Shown here in pieces: positions 11,860 through 22,700 of a DNA stretch of 64,000 nt. The DNA is taken from assembly GCA_951213105.1 (NCBI GenBank), contig OX578155.1, forward strand, positions 35,874,484 to 35,938,483, written 5' to 3'. The notes under the pieces are model-generated. The model saw only the letters and a program-made list of their open reading frames with translations, did no database searches and had not been told where the DNA came from. A program made the position numbers and the translations under genes. The stretch's first letter is position 1, and every line of letters starts with the position of its first letter. Source of the stretch: Amaurobius ferox. Taxonomy: Eukaryota > Arthropoda > Arachnida > Araneae > Amaurobiidae.

Positions 11860-12900
11860 TAATGAGAAAATACTAAAACTCAATATTTAATAAACTCCAA
11901 ATTCATATAAATTCAATAATTGTAATTGTTAATAAACTCAATTACTCAAGATAATTAAATTTAATGTATAAATAGCATTAATTCAATGATAAATTTGACA
12001 ACTATAAAAGGAATCTTATCATCAGTACTACATAACATAGTGGCAGTGGCTTTAATCCGATGAAGCTAAAATGCTTTTGCATGAATAAAACTTCAGTAAA
12101 ATTCAATAAAACCATTTGATTTTTTCAGACTCATTTATATTGCTTACAAGCTTTCAAAGTGCTACAAATTACTCAGACAGATACTTTTTAAAGTTCAAAA
12201 TATTAAAAAATAAAAATTAATTCTATGTATTCGCAATCTGGACCCCATTTCTGACAAAATAAGAAAATATATTTACATTTTTATCTGTTACATTTGGAGG
12301 TATAAGCATCTAAAATATTTACATGTTTTTCAATACTCATTTTTGTTACAGAAATCCCAAGCATAAATATTATTCATATAAAAAAAATGTGCCCCCCTTT
12401 TTTAAGAAGTGCCCTATTCCTGGTAACAGCACACTGCCTTTTTTCGATCCTCGGGGAAACTCTGAAAAGCATTTTCCCCCAGCAGCATTTGCAAAACATT
12501 GCACTTCTTTAATATTATAAATTTTTGAGAACTTAATACTGAAAGAATAGGCTTCTTAAAACTTTATTTACCATATCTGAGAATGAGCAAAATGTTATTT
12601 GAACCCTTTTTTTTGTCGTCCATTCTTTATCCATAAAATAAAGTGCACATACACACATTTGCCCCACCCTCCTTCATTTTCCTTTTGATCAAAAACTTTC
12701 TGTAAAGCTACTTGCTTTTCAAAAATAGTTTGGAAGGAGTATTACATTCTATTTTCAAATTCATTAAAAATAAAATAAAATTGAACATTTTCCGGAAAAA
12801 CATAGCAGGAAATTTTCCCATTTTCGGAAATATTTCCAACCAACTTCTCTACTTACAAGTGAATGGTTTTTCATCAATATGGTTACATTTTTACAATACT
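11860..12900. repeat. Segment B of inverted segmental duplication (left copy)
   Basis: This is the reverse complement of 51800-53150. Anchors include TCAGTACTACATAACATAGTGGCAGTGG (about 12022), which pairs with CCACTGTCACTGTGTTATTTAGTACTGA (about 53043); AGACTCATTTATATTG (about 12128); CTGAAAGAATAGGCTTCTTAAAACTTT (about 12538); and CTTTCTGTAAAGCTACTTG (about 12698). Within the left copy the block 12321-12480 is itself repeated at 12861-13040, a local tandem duplication of about 540 bp. At 12848-12890 the second unit begins with a zinc-finger linker remnant (complement of a TGEKPF-type linker), showing that this DNA derives from the flank of a zinc-finger array. Confidence 0.8.
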
Positions 12901-13019
12901 AATTTTTGTCACAGAAACCCCAAGCATAAATATTATTCACATAAAAAAAATATACCCCCTTTTTTTAAGAAGTGCTCTTTTCTTGAAAACAGTACCCTGC
13001 TCTTTTGTAATCCAAAGGG

Positions 13020-13640
13020 AATATTTGAGTGTTCTAATTTTTATCACGCCATATTTTGTCCCCAAAATTGAGATACTAATGCTATTAACTTGAATATTCT
13101 AATATCTTCGATGTTTCCTGTAGTTCCATGTTCCATAATATAAAAATAAATCCATAATAATTATAGAAAATGTCAACTCAAAGTCATATGTATTTTGCAG
13201 ATGGGATACTGTAGCACATTTCAAATATTTTAAATTTTCAATGAATTTTGAGTTGTCTTACTGACATTAACATGGGGCAATATTGGCTGCAGCAGGACCA
13301 TCGCCTTCTTTCTTTTTGTTCTGTTCCAAAACTCTCCAAGGGGAATTTTAATACACCTTGTAGTAAATTCTGAATTTGACATTTACTTAATTTGAAGCAT
13401 TTTTAGATGTTTTATTACTTCTTTTCTGCATCTGTTTTAGTTGCAAGCCATATAATATGATAATCTCTCAGCCACTAGAAATTTTTTCCAAAATAAAAAT
13501 TGTGAACACCAAATCAGGACAAAATGACAAAGTAGTTGGGATATACTTTTAGGTTGGAAAAATCCTGATTAAAATAAGATGTAAAGTAAACTGATTTTTA
13601 ATTGGCATGATTATGGAGATTTCAATGTATATACTTTTGA
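13020..13640. repeat. Segment C, 3' flank of the zinc-finger array (left copy)
   Basis: It lies just downstream of the minus-strand zinc-finger array and is the reverse complement of 57880-58350. Anchors: TTTTGCAGATGGGATACTGTA (about 13192), which pairs with ACGGCATCCCATCTGCAGAA near 58168; GGCTGCAGCAGGACCATC (about 13288), near 58070; and CTTTTGTTCTGTTCCAAAACT (about 13312), near 58040. It probably holds the 3' untranslated or downstream DNA of the array. Remains of further fingers with stops are seen at 13640-13800. Confidence 0.75.
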
Positions 13641-13805
13641 TTAAATCCTTTTTGACGTACCTTATAAGTAAGTGATTTCTCAACAGTATGGGTAATCAAA
13701 TGATTATTTAAATAACCTTTTCTGTCATATCTCAAAAGTAAATGGTTTTACAACAGAAGAAGTATGAAGATGAGTATTCAATTCAGTTTTTCGAATAAAT
13801 CATTT

Positions 13806-15218
13806 CTAACATACCGGAGACGATTGTTTTTTAATAGAATGAGTATGCAGATGATTATTAAAATGAACTTTTCGAAGAAATCCTTTCTGACATACCTCAC
13901 AAGTAAATGGTTTTTCACCAGTATGAGTACACAGATGCCTATTCAAGTCACCTTTTTGAAGAAATCCTTTCTGACATACCTCACAAGTAAATGGTTTTTC
14001 ACCAGTATGAGTACACAGATGCCTATTCAAGTCACTTTTTTGAATATATCCTTTCTGACATACCTCACAAGTAAATGGTTTTTCACCAGTATGAGTACAC
14101 AGATGCCTATTCAAGTCATCTTTTCGAAGAAATCCTTTCTGACATACTTCACAAGTAAATGGTTTTTCACCAGTATGAGTACACAGATGCCTATTCAACT
14201 CACTTTTTTGAATAAATCCTTTTTGACATACCTCACAAGTAAATGGTTTTACATCAGAATGAGTATAAAGATGAATATTCAAATGGTTTTTTTGAGTAAA
14301 TCTTTTCTGACATACCTCACAAGTAAATGGTTTTTCACCAGTATGAGTCAAGTAATGAACATTTAAACTAGACTTTGTAGTAAATCCTTTTTGACATACC
14401 TCACAAATAAACGGTTTTTCACCAGTATGAGAACGCAGATGCATATTCAACTCCCTTTTTCGAATAAATCCTTTCTGACATACCTCACAAGTAAATGGTT
14501 TTACATCAGAATGAGTATGAAGATGAATATTCAAATCAGTTTTTCGCGTAAATCCTTTCTGACATGCCTCACAAGTAAATTGGTATACTGGTTTTTCACC
14601 AGTATGAGAACGCAGATGCATATTCAACTCCCTTTTTCGAATAAATCCTTTCTGACATACCTCACAAGTAAATGGTTTTACATCAGAATGAGTATGAAGA
14701 TGAATATTCAAATCAGTTTTTCGCGTAAATCCTTTCTGACATGCCTCACAAGTAAATTGGTATACTGGTTTTTCACCAGTATGAGAACACAGATGTATAT
14801 TCAACTCACTTTTTCGAATAAATCCTTTTTGACATACCTCACAGGAAAATGGTTTTAGATCAGAATGAGTATGAAGATGAATATTCAAGTCCCTTTTTTG
14901 AATAAATCGTTTCTGACATACCTCACAAGTAAATGCTTTTCCATGAGTATTGAAATGAATATTTAAATGACACTTTCGAGTAAATCCTTTCTGGCATATC
15001 TCACAAGTAAATGTTTTTTTATTAGTATGGGAGCGCAGATGAGTGATTAAATTAATTTTGTGATTAAATGTTTTCTGACATATCTCGCAGGTAAATGGTT
15101 TCTCATCAGTATGAGTACGAAGCCGAGTATTCAATATATATATTTGTGTACATTCTTTCTGACCCATTTTACAAGTAATTGGTCTTCCCCTAGTATGATT
15201 ACGGAGATGATTATTCAA
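13806..15218 (-). CDS. C2H2 zinc-finger array protein (about 15 fingers)
   Basis: The 470-residue ORF is almost only C2H2 zinc fingers, most of the form FTCEVCQKGF-x7-LN-x-HL-x-TH joined by TGEKP, SDVKP or similar linkers. Such proteins are typically nuclear and bind DNA. Counting from the N-terminus, the first finger is degenerate (CKMGQ lacks the second Cys) and fifteen intact fingers follow, to the C-terminal SIKKQSSPVC. Two linkers carry an extra VYQ (TGEKPVYQ), and the finger pair containing it is duplicated in tandem. No ZAD, BTB, SET or KRAB-like domain is seen. The start at 15218 is only the first Met after stops: upstream (15219-15360) are finger remnants with in-frame stops, and downstream (13640-13800) another remnant. 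The gene may therefore be a terminal exon or a decaying copy. Spiders and other arthropods carry many such arrays. Confidence 0.7.
   Translation of the reverse strand: MNNHLRNHTRGRPITCKMGQKECTQIYILNTRLRTHTDEKPFTCEICQKTFNHKINLITHLRSHTNKKTFTCEICQKGFTRKCHLNIHFNTHGKAFTCEVCQKRFIQKRDLNIHLHTHSDLKPFSCEVCQKGFIRKSELNIHLCSHTGEKPVYQFTCEACQKGFTRKTDLNIHLHTHSDVKPFTCEVCQKGFIRKRELNMHLRSHTGEKPVYQFTCEACQKGFTRKTDLNIHLHTHSDVKPFTCEVCQKGFIRKRELNMHLRSHTGEKPFICEVCQKGFTTKSSLNVHYLTHTGEKPFTCEVCQKRFTQKNHLNIHLYTHSDVKPFTCEVCQKGFIQKSELNRHLCTHTGEKPFTCEVCQKGFLRKDDLNRHLCTHTGEKPFTCEVCQKGYIQKSDLNRHLCTHTGEKPFTCEVCQKGFLQKGDLNRHLCTHTGEKPFTCEVCQKGFLRKVHFNNHLHTHSIKKQSSPVC
14429..14782 (-). repeat. Recent 177-bp tandem duplication of a two-finger module
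   Basis: Bases 14429-14605 and 14606-14782 are nearly identical, each encoding two fingers (59 codons), one ending in the unusual linker TGEKPVYQ. A third, more diverged copy begins at 14783. The reading frame is kept, so array length changes by whole modules. This is the usual way such arrays grow and shrink and indicates recent unequal exchange or slippage. Confidence 0.85.
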
Positions 15219-15370
15219 TACGCATTTACGAATAAATCCTTTCTATCATACCTAACAAGGAAATGTTTTTTCACCAGCATGAGTACAGAGATCAATCAAA
15301 CGATTCTTTCAAATAAATCTTTTCTGACACATGTCCCAAATAAATCTTTTTCCTCAATTTGAGTATTCAT
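15219..15370 (-). pseudogene. Zinc-finger remnants upstream of the array
   Basis: Read on the minus strand, the sequence still shows CQKRF, a stop, then LCTHAGEKTF, stops in the next finger, and KGFIRK...LNNHLRNH running into the ORF at 15218. At least two fingers are broken by stop codons. These remains show that the array was once longer at its N-terminal side and raise doubt whether the 470-residue ORF is still translated from an upstream exon. Confidence 0.7.
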
Positions 15371-15609
15371 ATTAGTTTTATAATTAAATTATTTCTATCA
15401 CAGGTTACAAATTTACAGTACGAGAATGTATCTATTCATCATTATTCACTTATTGGAGAAAAGCAGTTATTTTCACAAGCATTTTGCTGTATATAATTTT
15501 TTTCCCGTAAATGAAGTATTTTTATCATTGATCAAGTAGTAATATTAATAATATACTTTATTTAATTCTTTAGTTCAAAATCATACCAAAAAGCAAATAA
15601 ATATGTGTG

Positions 15610-15880
15610 GTGGTGGTCGTCCGCTTTGGGCTCCTGTATAACCACAGACTACTACCTGTATAACCACAGAATATAGTATTCTGTGCATATAACAACGTTC
15701 GCAAGAACGGTTTTGCGCTCCGCAACTAAATACGCAACATGCCCCCCTGGCGCATGTTCCGAAAACGTACGCGCTACACCAAGGCTATCTAAAACAAGGC
15801 TCGGACATCTAGGAAGCATGGGATACGTGACGTCAGCCGCGGAGGGATATGCAATCACTGCGAGTGTACGAAAGTGTATT
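15610..15880. promoter_or_regulatory. CpG-rich terminal block with TGACGTCA palindrome
   Basis: The block is rich in CG dinucleotides compared with its surroundings. It holds the imperfect palindrome CACAGAATATAGTATTCTGTG (15665-15685) and the CRE-like TGACGTCA (15828-15835). The opposite arm (18490-18700) has a similar CpG-rich block with TGACGTCA at 18634, TATTGGTTAA and GGGCGGAG. This is what one expects of an element-borne promoter, but transcription is not shown. ORFs of about 80 codons on both strands here overlap the repeat and are not conserved in the other arm. Confidence 0.4.
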
Positions 15881-16350
15881 GAAATTACAGGAGTGACTTT
15901 CAAAAATTCATACTTTTAAACAAAAAAAATAATTTAAATACGTGCCCACTTGGATTATAGTGTCTATTGCAAACAGGACTTAATAAATGGTGAGTTATTT
16001 TTTATTTTGTCTTATTTCATGCATGCAATTTTAACATTTTTGTAACACATAGCACGTGTAGCGCCTAATGTTGCTATATCTGTACGAATAGTCTTATATC
16101 TTGAGAAAAGTACTCTTAATTCATGTTTAATATTGCCTGAATGACTTGTTATTCATCACTGAACCTTGCATTTTAAGCATAATTTTATTATAGACTTTTG
16201 TGAAATAAATATTTGTTTTTTTTGTTGAGATCGTTAATTGTACATTTTTTAGACTTTAGAAAGATAAAATTTGTTACAAATTACTCCTTACATCATGATA
16301 TGTTATTTTAAAATAATCTAAAGTATCAATGAATCAAATTGCAGCCTTGC

Positions 16351-16430
16351 TAAATCATAGAATTATCGAAATAGCCATAATAAATCATAGAATTATCGAA
16401 ATAGCCTTGATAAATCATAGAACATAGAAA
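16351..16430 (+). repeat. Short tandem repeat of 23-29 bp, three copies
   Basis: TAAATCATAGAATTATCGAA is repeated near 16353 and 16381, each followed by ATAGCC, with a third partial copy at 16410. The repeat is inside the long-TIR element and is probably replication slippage. Confidence 0.6.
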
Positions 16431-16684
16431 CTGTATTACAAATTAAGTATACGCAATATGCCTTTGTATAATTGTTTAAGAAATAAAGCATGGGGGAAGG
16501 GGAGGTATCTGCGATCATTGCATAATGCATTCACACTTAAATTTTCATATTGATGTTTGTATTTATTGTTGAATTGTCAGGCTTTTGTTAAAAATAATTA
16601 CTTTTGTGCTGTGTTTATTAGTTATGACATAATATTAATGGAATTTGACTGAATTGTTAGATGGGTTGAAATAATGCATGTCAA

Positions 16685-16865
16685 ATATATTGGTGTGTGG
16701 GGGGGGGGGAATCTCAGAGTATGTGTAAATAAAGTTTATTGAAGCTTATTTAGATGTTTTGATTTTACTTGTGGAGGGGGGGGGGATCTCAGAGTATGTG
16801 TAACTAAAGTTTATTGAAGCTTATTTAGATGTTTTGATGTTACCTGCGGGGGGGGGGCGAATCCC
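16685..16865 (+). repeat. ~83-bp tandem duplication bounded by G-runs
   Basis: A unit made of a run of 9-11 G followed by AATCTCAGAGTATGTGTAA and AAAGTTTATTGAAGCTTATT occurs at about 16697 and 16780, with a third start at about 16850. Other G-runs lie at 17119 and 17260. The G-runs could form quadruplexes on the plus strand; this is inference. Confidence 0.65.
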
Positions 16866-19617
16866 AGATATGCTCGTCCAAAGGAAAATGCAGTGAAACT
16901 CGATATGTTTGTAAAACTTGAGTATCATAATAATGTTTATTATCATATTAATGTCATTAATAATGTTTATATTTTATCAAAAGTTATTGATTGATGTTTT
17001 TGATTACATTACAATCAAAGTATTTAATGTGTCATTTAGATTTAACTGATTAAATAGTTTTTGTATCTAATGAAAATATCCTGATCCGTAGAGTAAAATT
17101 GTATTTCAGAACTCAATTGGGGGGGGGGGGAATGCAAATGTCAAATATTTTTGGATTTAATATAAATGCTTTTACTGTAAAATCAGTAGTATTTATTTAT
17201 AATCCATACTTTATGTACATCATTTAATATATATCAGGTTGGTATTCAGTAGATATAAATGGGGGGGGGGAACTTTTGTTTGAATGTGACATATGATATG
17301 CAGGTACTTTTCAGACAAAATATAGATCTAGCTTTTGTGGCAGATACATTTTATTTTTATGTAACTTTGTTAACTCCAACTACTTGGATTTATAAATTTG
17401 TTGTAATAAAGTTTTTATATGCTCATAAAAAGCTCTTCTTTTTTGTATTTTATTTACTTGCTTCAAGAAAAACTTAATAACTTCACATTTCAACAATAAT
17501 AATAAATAATTTCACATTTCAATACAATATTAATGGTGTGTACTAGTTAAAACATATACACATACATGGTACTCAGATACTCAGAAAATTTGAGTTAATT
17601 TTGAATATACTTTTTTCTGACAAAATACAAATTTAGCTATTTATTACTACATATACAGTGTGATACATTTTAATATAAATTTGATGTCACTTAATTAGGC
17701 TTGTGAGATAAAACGTTTTTACAACTCATAAAAGCCCTGTTTTTGTATTTTACTTCCTTATTTGAAGAAATGCTGTTACATTTTTTGATGAATTTAATAA
17801 TTTAAATAGTTTCATTGCATGTAGAAAATTATGCACAAATTTGCTTGAATTTTAAATGACGAATTTTCAGATTTTTTAAACAGGCATGTTTCTTCGCATT
17901 TTTTATGAATTCTAGATTTACAGTATAAAATGTTGTTCAAGTTAAATAGGTAGGTATCAAGAGTTTTTTAAATATAGTATTAGTGCAAAAGTAATAATGT
18001 TGCAAAAGTTACTTTTACAAAATAGAAAAGTTAAATTTAGAAATTTATATTCATAACTATTTCACTGCGTTTTATGTTGCTTATATTTTAAAACTAAATG
18101 CTAAATCTGGAGATATATATGTATGTTAGCTAATATAATATGTATTTTAAAGTCATAGGTAAGTGTCAGCAGTTTCTCCCATTATAGTGAATAATATGTA
18201 ATTACTATTTTCCTAATTTATAGTTATAAAATATTATTTGAATTTCTAAGGTTTATAAGTTTTGTTTTTTGATATATTTCAAATATTATATAAATATCAA
18301 TATAGGTGTTTATTATATTAATATAATTTTAACATAAATGTTTACAGAAGAGAGTGAAAAAATATTTGTTCTCAATGTAGATAATTTTTTATTTTAGAAT
18401 CACAGTTTGAAGTTTATTCTAATTTACTTGTTAGTTTAGAGATATATATTTTCATATTAGTCTTATTTATTACTGTAGAAATTCATCTGTGTCAGATCCC
18501 GTACGTGTTACGCACGGGAGATACGTTCCTCCGTTGCTGCGGTTGAGTTGTCAATGTCCGAGCCTCTTATTCTAGGTGGCCTTGGCTATACCCCCTGCTG
18601 TGAGGCCGGTTCTTCGCTATTGGTTAAGTTAAATGACGTCATGGGCGGAGCCTAGTATACACTTTGAAGTTTGACAGTTTAAGACAAAATCTGTGGTCTT
18701 CGAGATTATACGTGTTTACATTTTCCTTACATACATTTCATCATGTATTTTACTTCATACACACATATTTATTTGCTTTTGATATGATTTTAAACTAAAG
18801 AATTAAATAAAATATATTATTATTATTACGACTTGATCAATGATAAAAATGCTTCATTTACGGGAAAAAAATTATATACAGCATACAGTTTAAAATGCTT
18901 GTGTTATATGTATTATGTTTATTAAAGGCACCTTATGCCCATTTTATATTGTATTCCGTACGTGTATCGCAACTTTTTAATCCTATTTTCATTGATGACT
19001 TATAGCACTTGAGGCAATTTGTTTTATTTTATTAATGTTTTAACTACAAAAAAGCAAGTTACTTATCCAAAACAAAATATATAACTGTTTAAATATGGGT
19101 TACTATAACCTTTTTTGAAGTCGGTTTCAAATATTTATGCAAGTTTGTAAACAAAACTATGTGTTTGATTTAAAAGAAAAAGCCATACAATGGAATATTT
19201 TGGACAAAAAATGTGGAAATTTTTCTAAAAAATTAATCTAAAATTAATAAACATGCAGGCTTACAATGTAATCCTGGGTAAAATATTTAGTGTAGAGGGT
19301 GGGTAATCCATCCCACTCTATATACCCAGTGATGTGCTAATAATTTTCTATGCTAAAAATTTTTAATAACTGATATGCTTCGAAAATTATATATATCAAT
19401 TGTTTGCTGTTCCCATTAAATTCTAAACAAATAGATATGCATATTGGTTTCTTTACCATTTGAATTGGTGTGTGTAATGCCACCGTCACTAACCGAAAGA
19501 AAACAAAGTGGCAAAACCAAAAGAATGACATACCTATATTTTTATAGAACTGCGTCAATGGATTTACAATTAAAGTACTTCAATACACCTTCTTCTGGAT
19601 TTTGAGGAAGTTTTTAC

Positions 19618-19705
19618 ACACATTAACAATTTTTGGCCGTCCAAATGGTTGCTCAAGTCCTTGTTGACGAGCCGGACGGTCTGGGTCTTCAACACATTAA
19701 CAATT
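19618..19705 (+). mobile_element. Tail-only SINE unit (60 bp) with 14-bp target duplication
   Basis: A 60-bp unit (19632-19691) running from GGCCGTCCAAATGG to GGACGGTCTGGGTCTTCA is flanked by perfect copies of ACACATTAACAATT (19618-19631 and 19692-19705). The unit matches only the last part of the SINE family (variant tail, type 2) and contains no tRNA-derived head. Its two ends can pair (GGCCGTCC with GGACGGTC). The target duplication shows it was inserted as such by LINE-type retrotransposition. Confidence 0.85.
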
Positions 19706-22700
19706 ACAATATGATTTGTGTCTTGATTTAGTGTAATTAAAAAAAAAATAGATTTTTTCCTGTAGTTGGGAGGAGGGGGGAGGTATCTTTAACCAGGTAA
19801 GTCCATCAGTCACAACCAATGCATACTTTTAAATATATAAGTTAATCTCTTGGCATTCTCTATTAAACTTTTATTTACTTCAAACATTTTCAATGTAACA
19901 ACTGATACTTGAACATTGAAAATTTTGACAATCAGTATGTACATACTGACTCTAGTTCTCCTTTAATGCTCGCTCCTTGTTTCTATGTGAATAAAAGATA
20001 CCAATAGATCAAAATAAATAAACTACTGCTTTTTAGAATATAAATTTGTAATACTTTCTTGAAGAATCTGATTTGTCACCTAATTTTTTTATGCCTGGTT
20101 TCTTTACAGAAGTATTAAAAAGTTATATACCAATAGAATAGATGCTATGGATTTGAATTGATATCACTAGAAATAAACAAGTTAGTTGAGATTTGCACTC
20201 TTAACTTAGTGTGTTACCTGAAAAATTTGACTTTTAGAGGAATAGCTTTTTTTTTACATTAATTCAAATTTCATGTTAACTACTTTATATGTAACAAATA
20301 AATAGGTATATAATAGAATATATAATAGGCACTGATAGTGCCTAGCCTACAATTCGTGCTAACTGATATTTCTTAGACAGCAAAACCCTCATATAATTCC
20401 ATATTTTAATATCAGAACATTCTAAATTGATATTTTGTCTCTATGATAACCATCTACGTAATATATGTACACGTAACAGGTGAATAGAAACAAATATGAG
20501 TAAATAGATACAGCTTTCCGAGTTAGTACATTCAAGTTAGTTTTAAATGCCTGAAATATAGCTAAAATACTTGTTCATCAAAGACGTACGTCATGTGAAA
20601 TATATTAGCTGCAGCCCCAATTTCAACTTCGAAATACATCTGCTATTTACCTTGCTCATATGTGTTTCTCCAGTCATAATACTTTTTATGAAAATAGCTT
20701 GATAAAACTGTTTTGCTCTTATAGTTTTGCAACATTCTAATATATCAATTTGTGAATAGGATATAATAGAGAAGACACACCTATTGCAGATACTAGCATC
20801 CATGGACTAGTTTGTCACTTACTATATGCTCGTCATCATGAAATAGTCAAAATTTGCAGTGGTAGCATGAAAATTAGCATGCACCACAATTTTTTAGAAT
20901 TTCTATGGGAACTAACATTTTCAGTTCTTTCACGTGGACGGCTCAAAATTCATATACAATTTAGCTCAGGCCACATGAAGCTGCAAAGGCAAAGTTTATA
21001 AACACAAAGCCCATCTATAAGAGGCATTCTAAAAAATATGGGTGATATTCCTATTACAGATACCAGAATGAGCATTCTTTGACTGGTTTCATGCTTATCA
21101 TGCATTCGTCAATATAGAATATCTGATATCTATAATGGTAACAAGAAACTTAATGTAGATCCAGGTATGGGTCATTGTGGCAATTACCCCCCCCCCTTTT
21201 TTTTTCAGATATATGTGTCATATTTCTTGTGATTCTATAGATTCAATTATAAATGTTTATTGCAATGTCATAAATCCCAAAATAACAAAAAATTCATTTT
21301 ATCAGGCTAGTTTGCTTCATTTTATGATTAATCAAAAAAAATTATCAGTTTCGATAACTATTTACTGATATACTACAAAAACAAATGTTCAATAAAAGAA
21401 ACGTGTCGAAGTAAATCCCTTTTTATTTCTGCCTGAATCTGCCCTTGTAATGTACTAACCGTAAACTTTGCAACTACCTTTTAAATTTGGTTAACTGTAC
21501 TCATGATTCATTGAATGATGATCAATTTACAAGGACCTAATTAACCTACAGCTTTCTATAAGAAATTCGGATTGGCTAGACATGGATTAACATAAACACT
21601 ATGTAATAAAAATTATAATGTTTTAAATTTGATTAAGTAGGTATTAGTCAATCAGGTTCAGTTGATTAAATATTTATAATTTTTCAAGATATTGTTCACC
21701 AAATGAACTAAAATATGTTTTTAGGTAATGCATATGGTTATCTTATTTGTACTGATTTTTTCCCATCAGTAGTACAGATAATAGAATTTTGATGCGTAAA
21801 AGTAAATTCCTGCCTTAGAGTAAAGGTAAAAATAAATTTCAAAAGTAAATAAAAACATCCCATTTAATAAACTAATATCTATATATTGCAATTGTAACTG
21901 TAGACGAAGAAATTGAAAAGCAGATTTAGTTTTAGCTAGAATCATTGTATTATTAGAAAGAAATTGTATATATAGCTTGATTCAGTACTATCTTATTATA
22001 GTGGTTCCCATAAATCTGATTGAGCCAAGGTCGCAGTTAAGATTTCGCCAAGGTTTTCATTAACGAAAAAGCAATATGACAATAATATAAATACGTGCTG
22101 TTTCTTTAGGACTGCAAACGTTTGGTGAGATTTTACAACCTACCTTGGCGATAAATCTTGGACGCTTGGTGATTCATCCTCGGGGGCTGTTATAATAAGG
22201 AAGTACCCTTGATTCTTTAAAATTATAGAAATATGTTTAAGAAATATTTTTTGTCTCTACACACCAATAGCATTACCAAGTAGGGAAATCATATTTCCTA
22301 GAAACCCATTTAAGTTCAGAGAAATGATATTTAGCGAAATGGGAAGCAAACTGTTTGGTTACCAATTGAACTCCCCCTCCCCTCCTCTTTCTCAAAAAAA
22401 AGAATTGCCTGGGGATGCTATGCTACTGTTACACACATAATACTAACGTTAAAGGAAAATATTGTAATAGGATCAAATATTTGAACCATCAATGAATTTA
22501 CATATTTTTGTTTTAAATATTCTTATTTTCGAATTGAATGCTTTTGAGATAAGCATGTGTACTTTTGTAATCACTGATATCTCACAAATGATTCAAAAGT
22601 TAGTACTAAATTTTCTAATAATCAATTGAATTATCATCAGTTAATGAAATATGGATAGTTAAATTTTAATTTCAATATTTGTATAAAATTCATAATTTGT

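Larger units (their letters stand above)
15474..18903. mobile_element. Long-terminal-inverted-repeat element, non-coding, ~3.4 kb
   Basis: The left end (15474-15610) and right end (18760-18903) are inverted copies, both starting with CACAAGCATTTT and sharing GCTGTATATAATTTTTTTCC, TGATCAAGT and TTAATTCTTTAGTT blocks. The right end has about 9 extra bases after CATTTT. Further in, both sides share weaker matches: AAGGCTCGGACAT at 15797 and its counterpart near 18560, ACCACAGA, and a TGACGTCA palindrome (15828 and 18634). The interior is AT-rich with G-runs and no transposase. Arms of up to 400 bp make it a long-TIR or foldback element whose superfamily I cannot name. A partial relative of the right arm lies at 24690-24890. 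No clear target duplication was found. Confidence 0.75.

Noticed and set aside
13764..14858. Plus-strand ORFs of 200 and 155 codons opposite the zinc-finger array
   Set aside because: They read the complement of the repeated fingers; the periodic MSTQMPIQ/SFLTYLTSKWF pattern is a by-product of the minus-strand repeat.
15652..15919. Overlapping ORFs on both strands (78 and 83 codons)
   Set aside because: They lie in the CpG-rich arm of the long-TIR element; GC content lowers stop frequency. The opposite arm does not preserve them.
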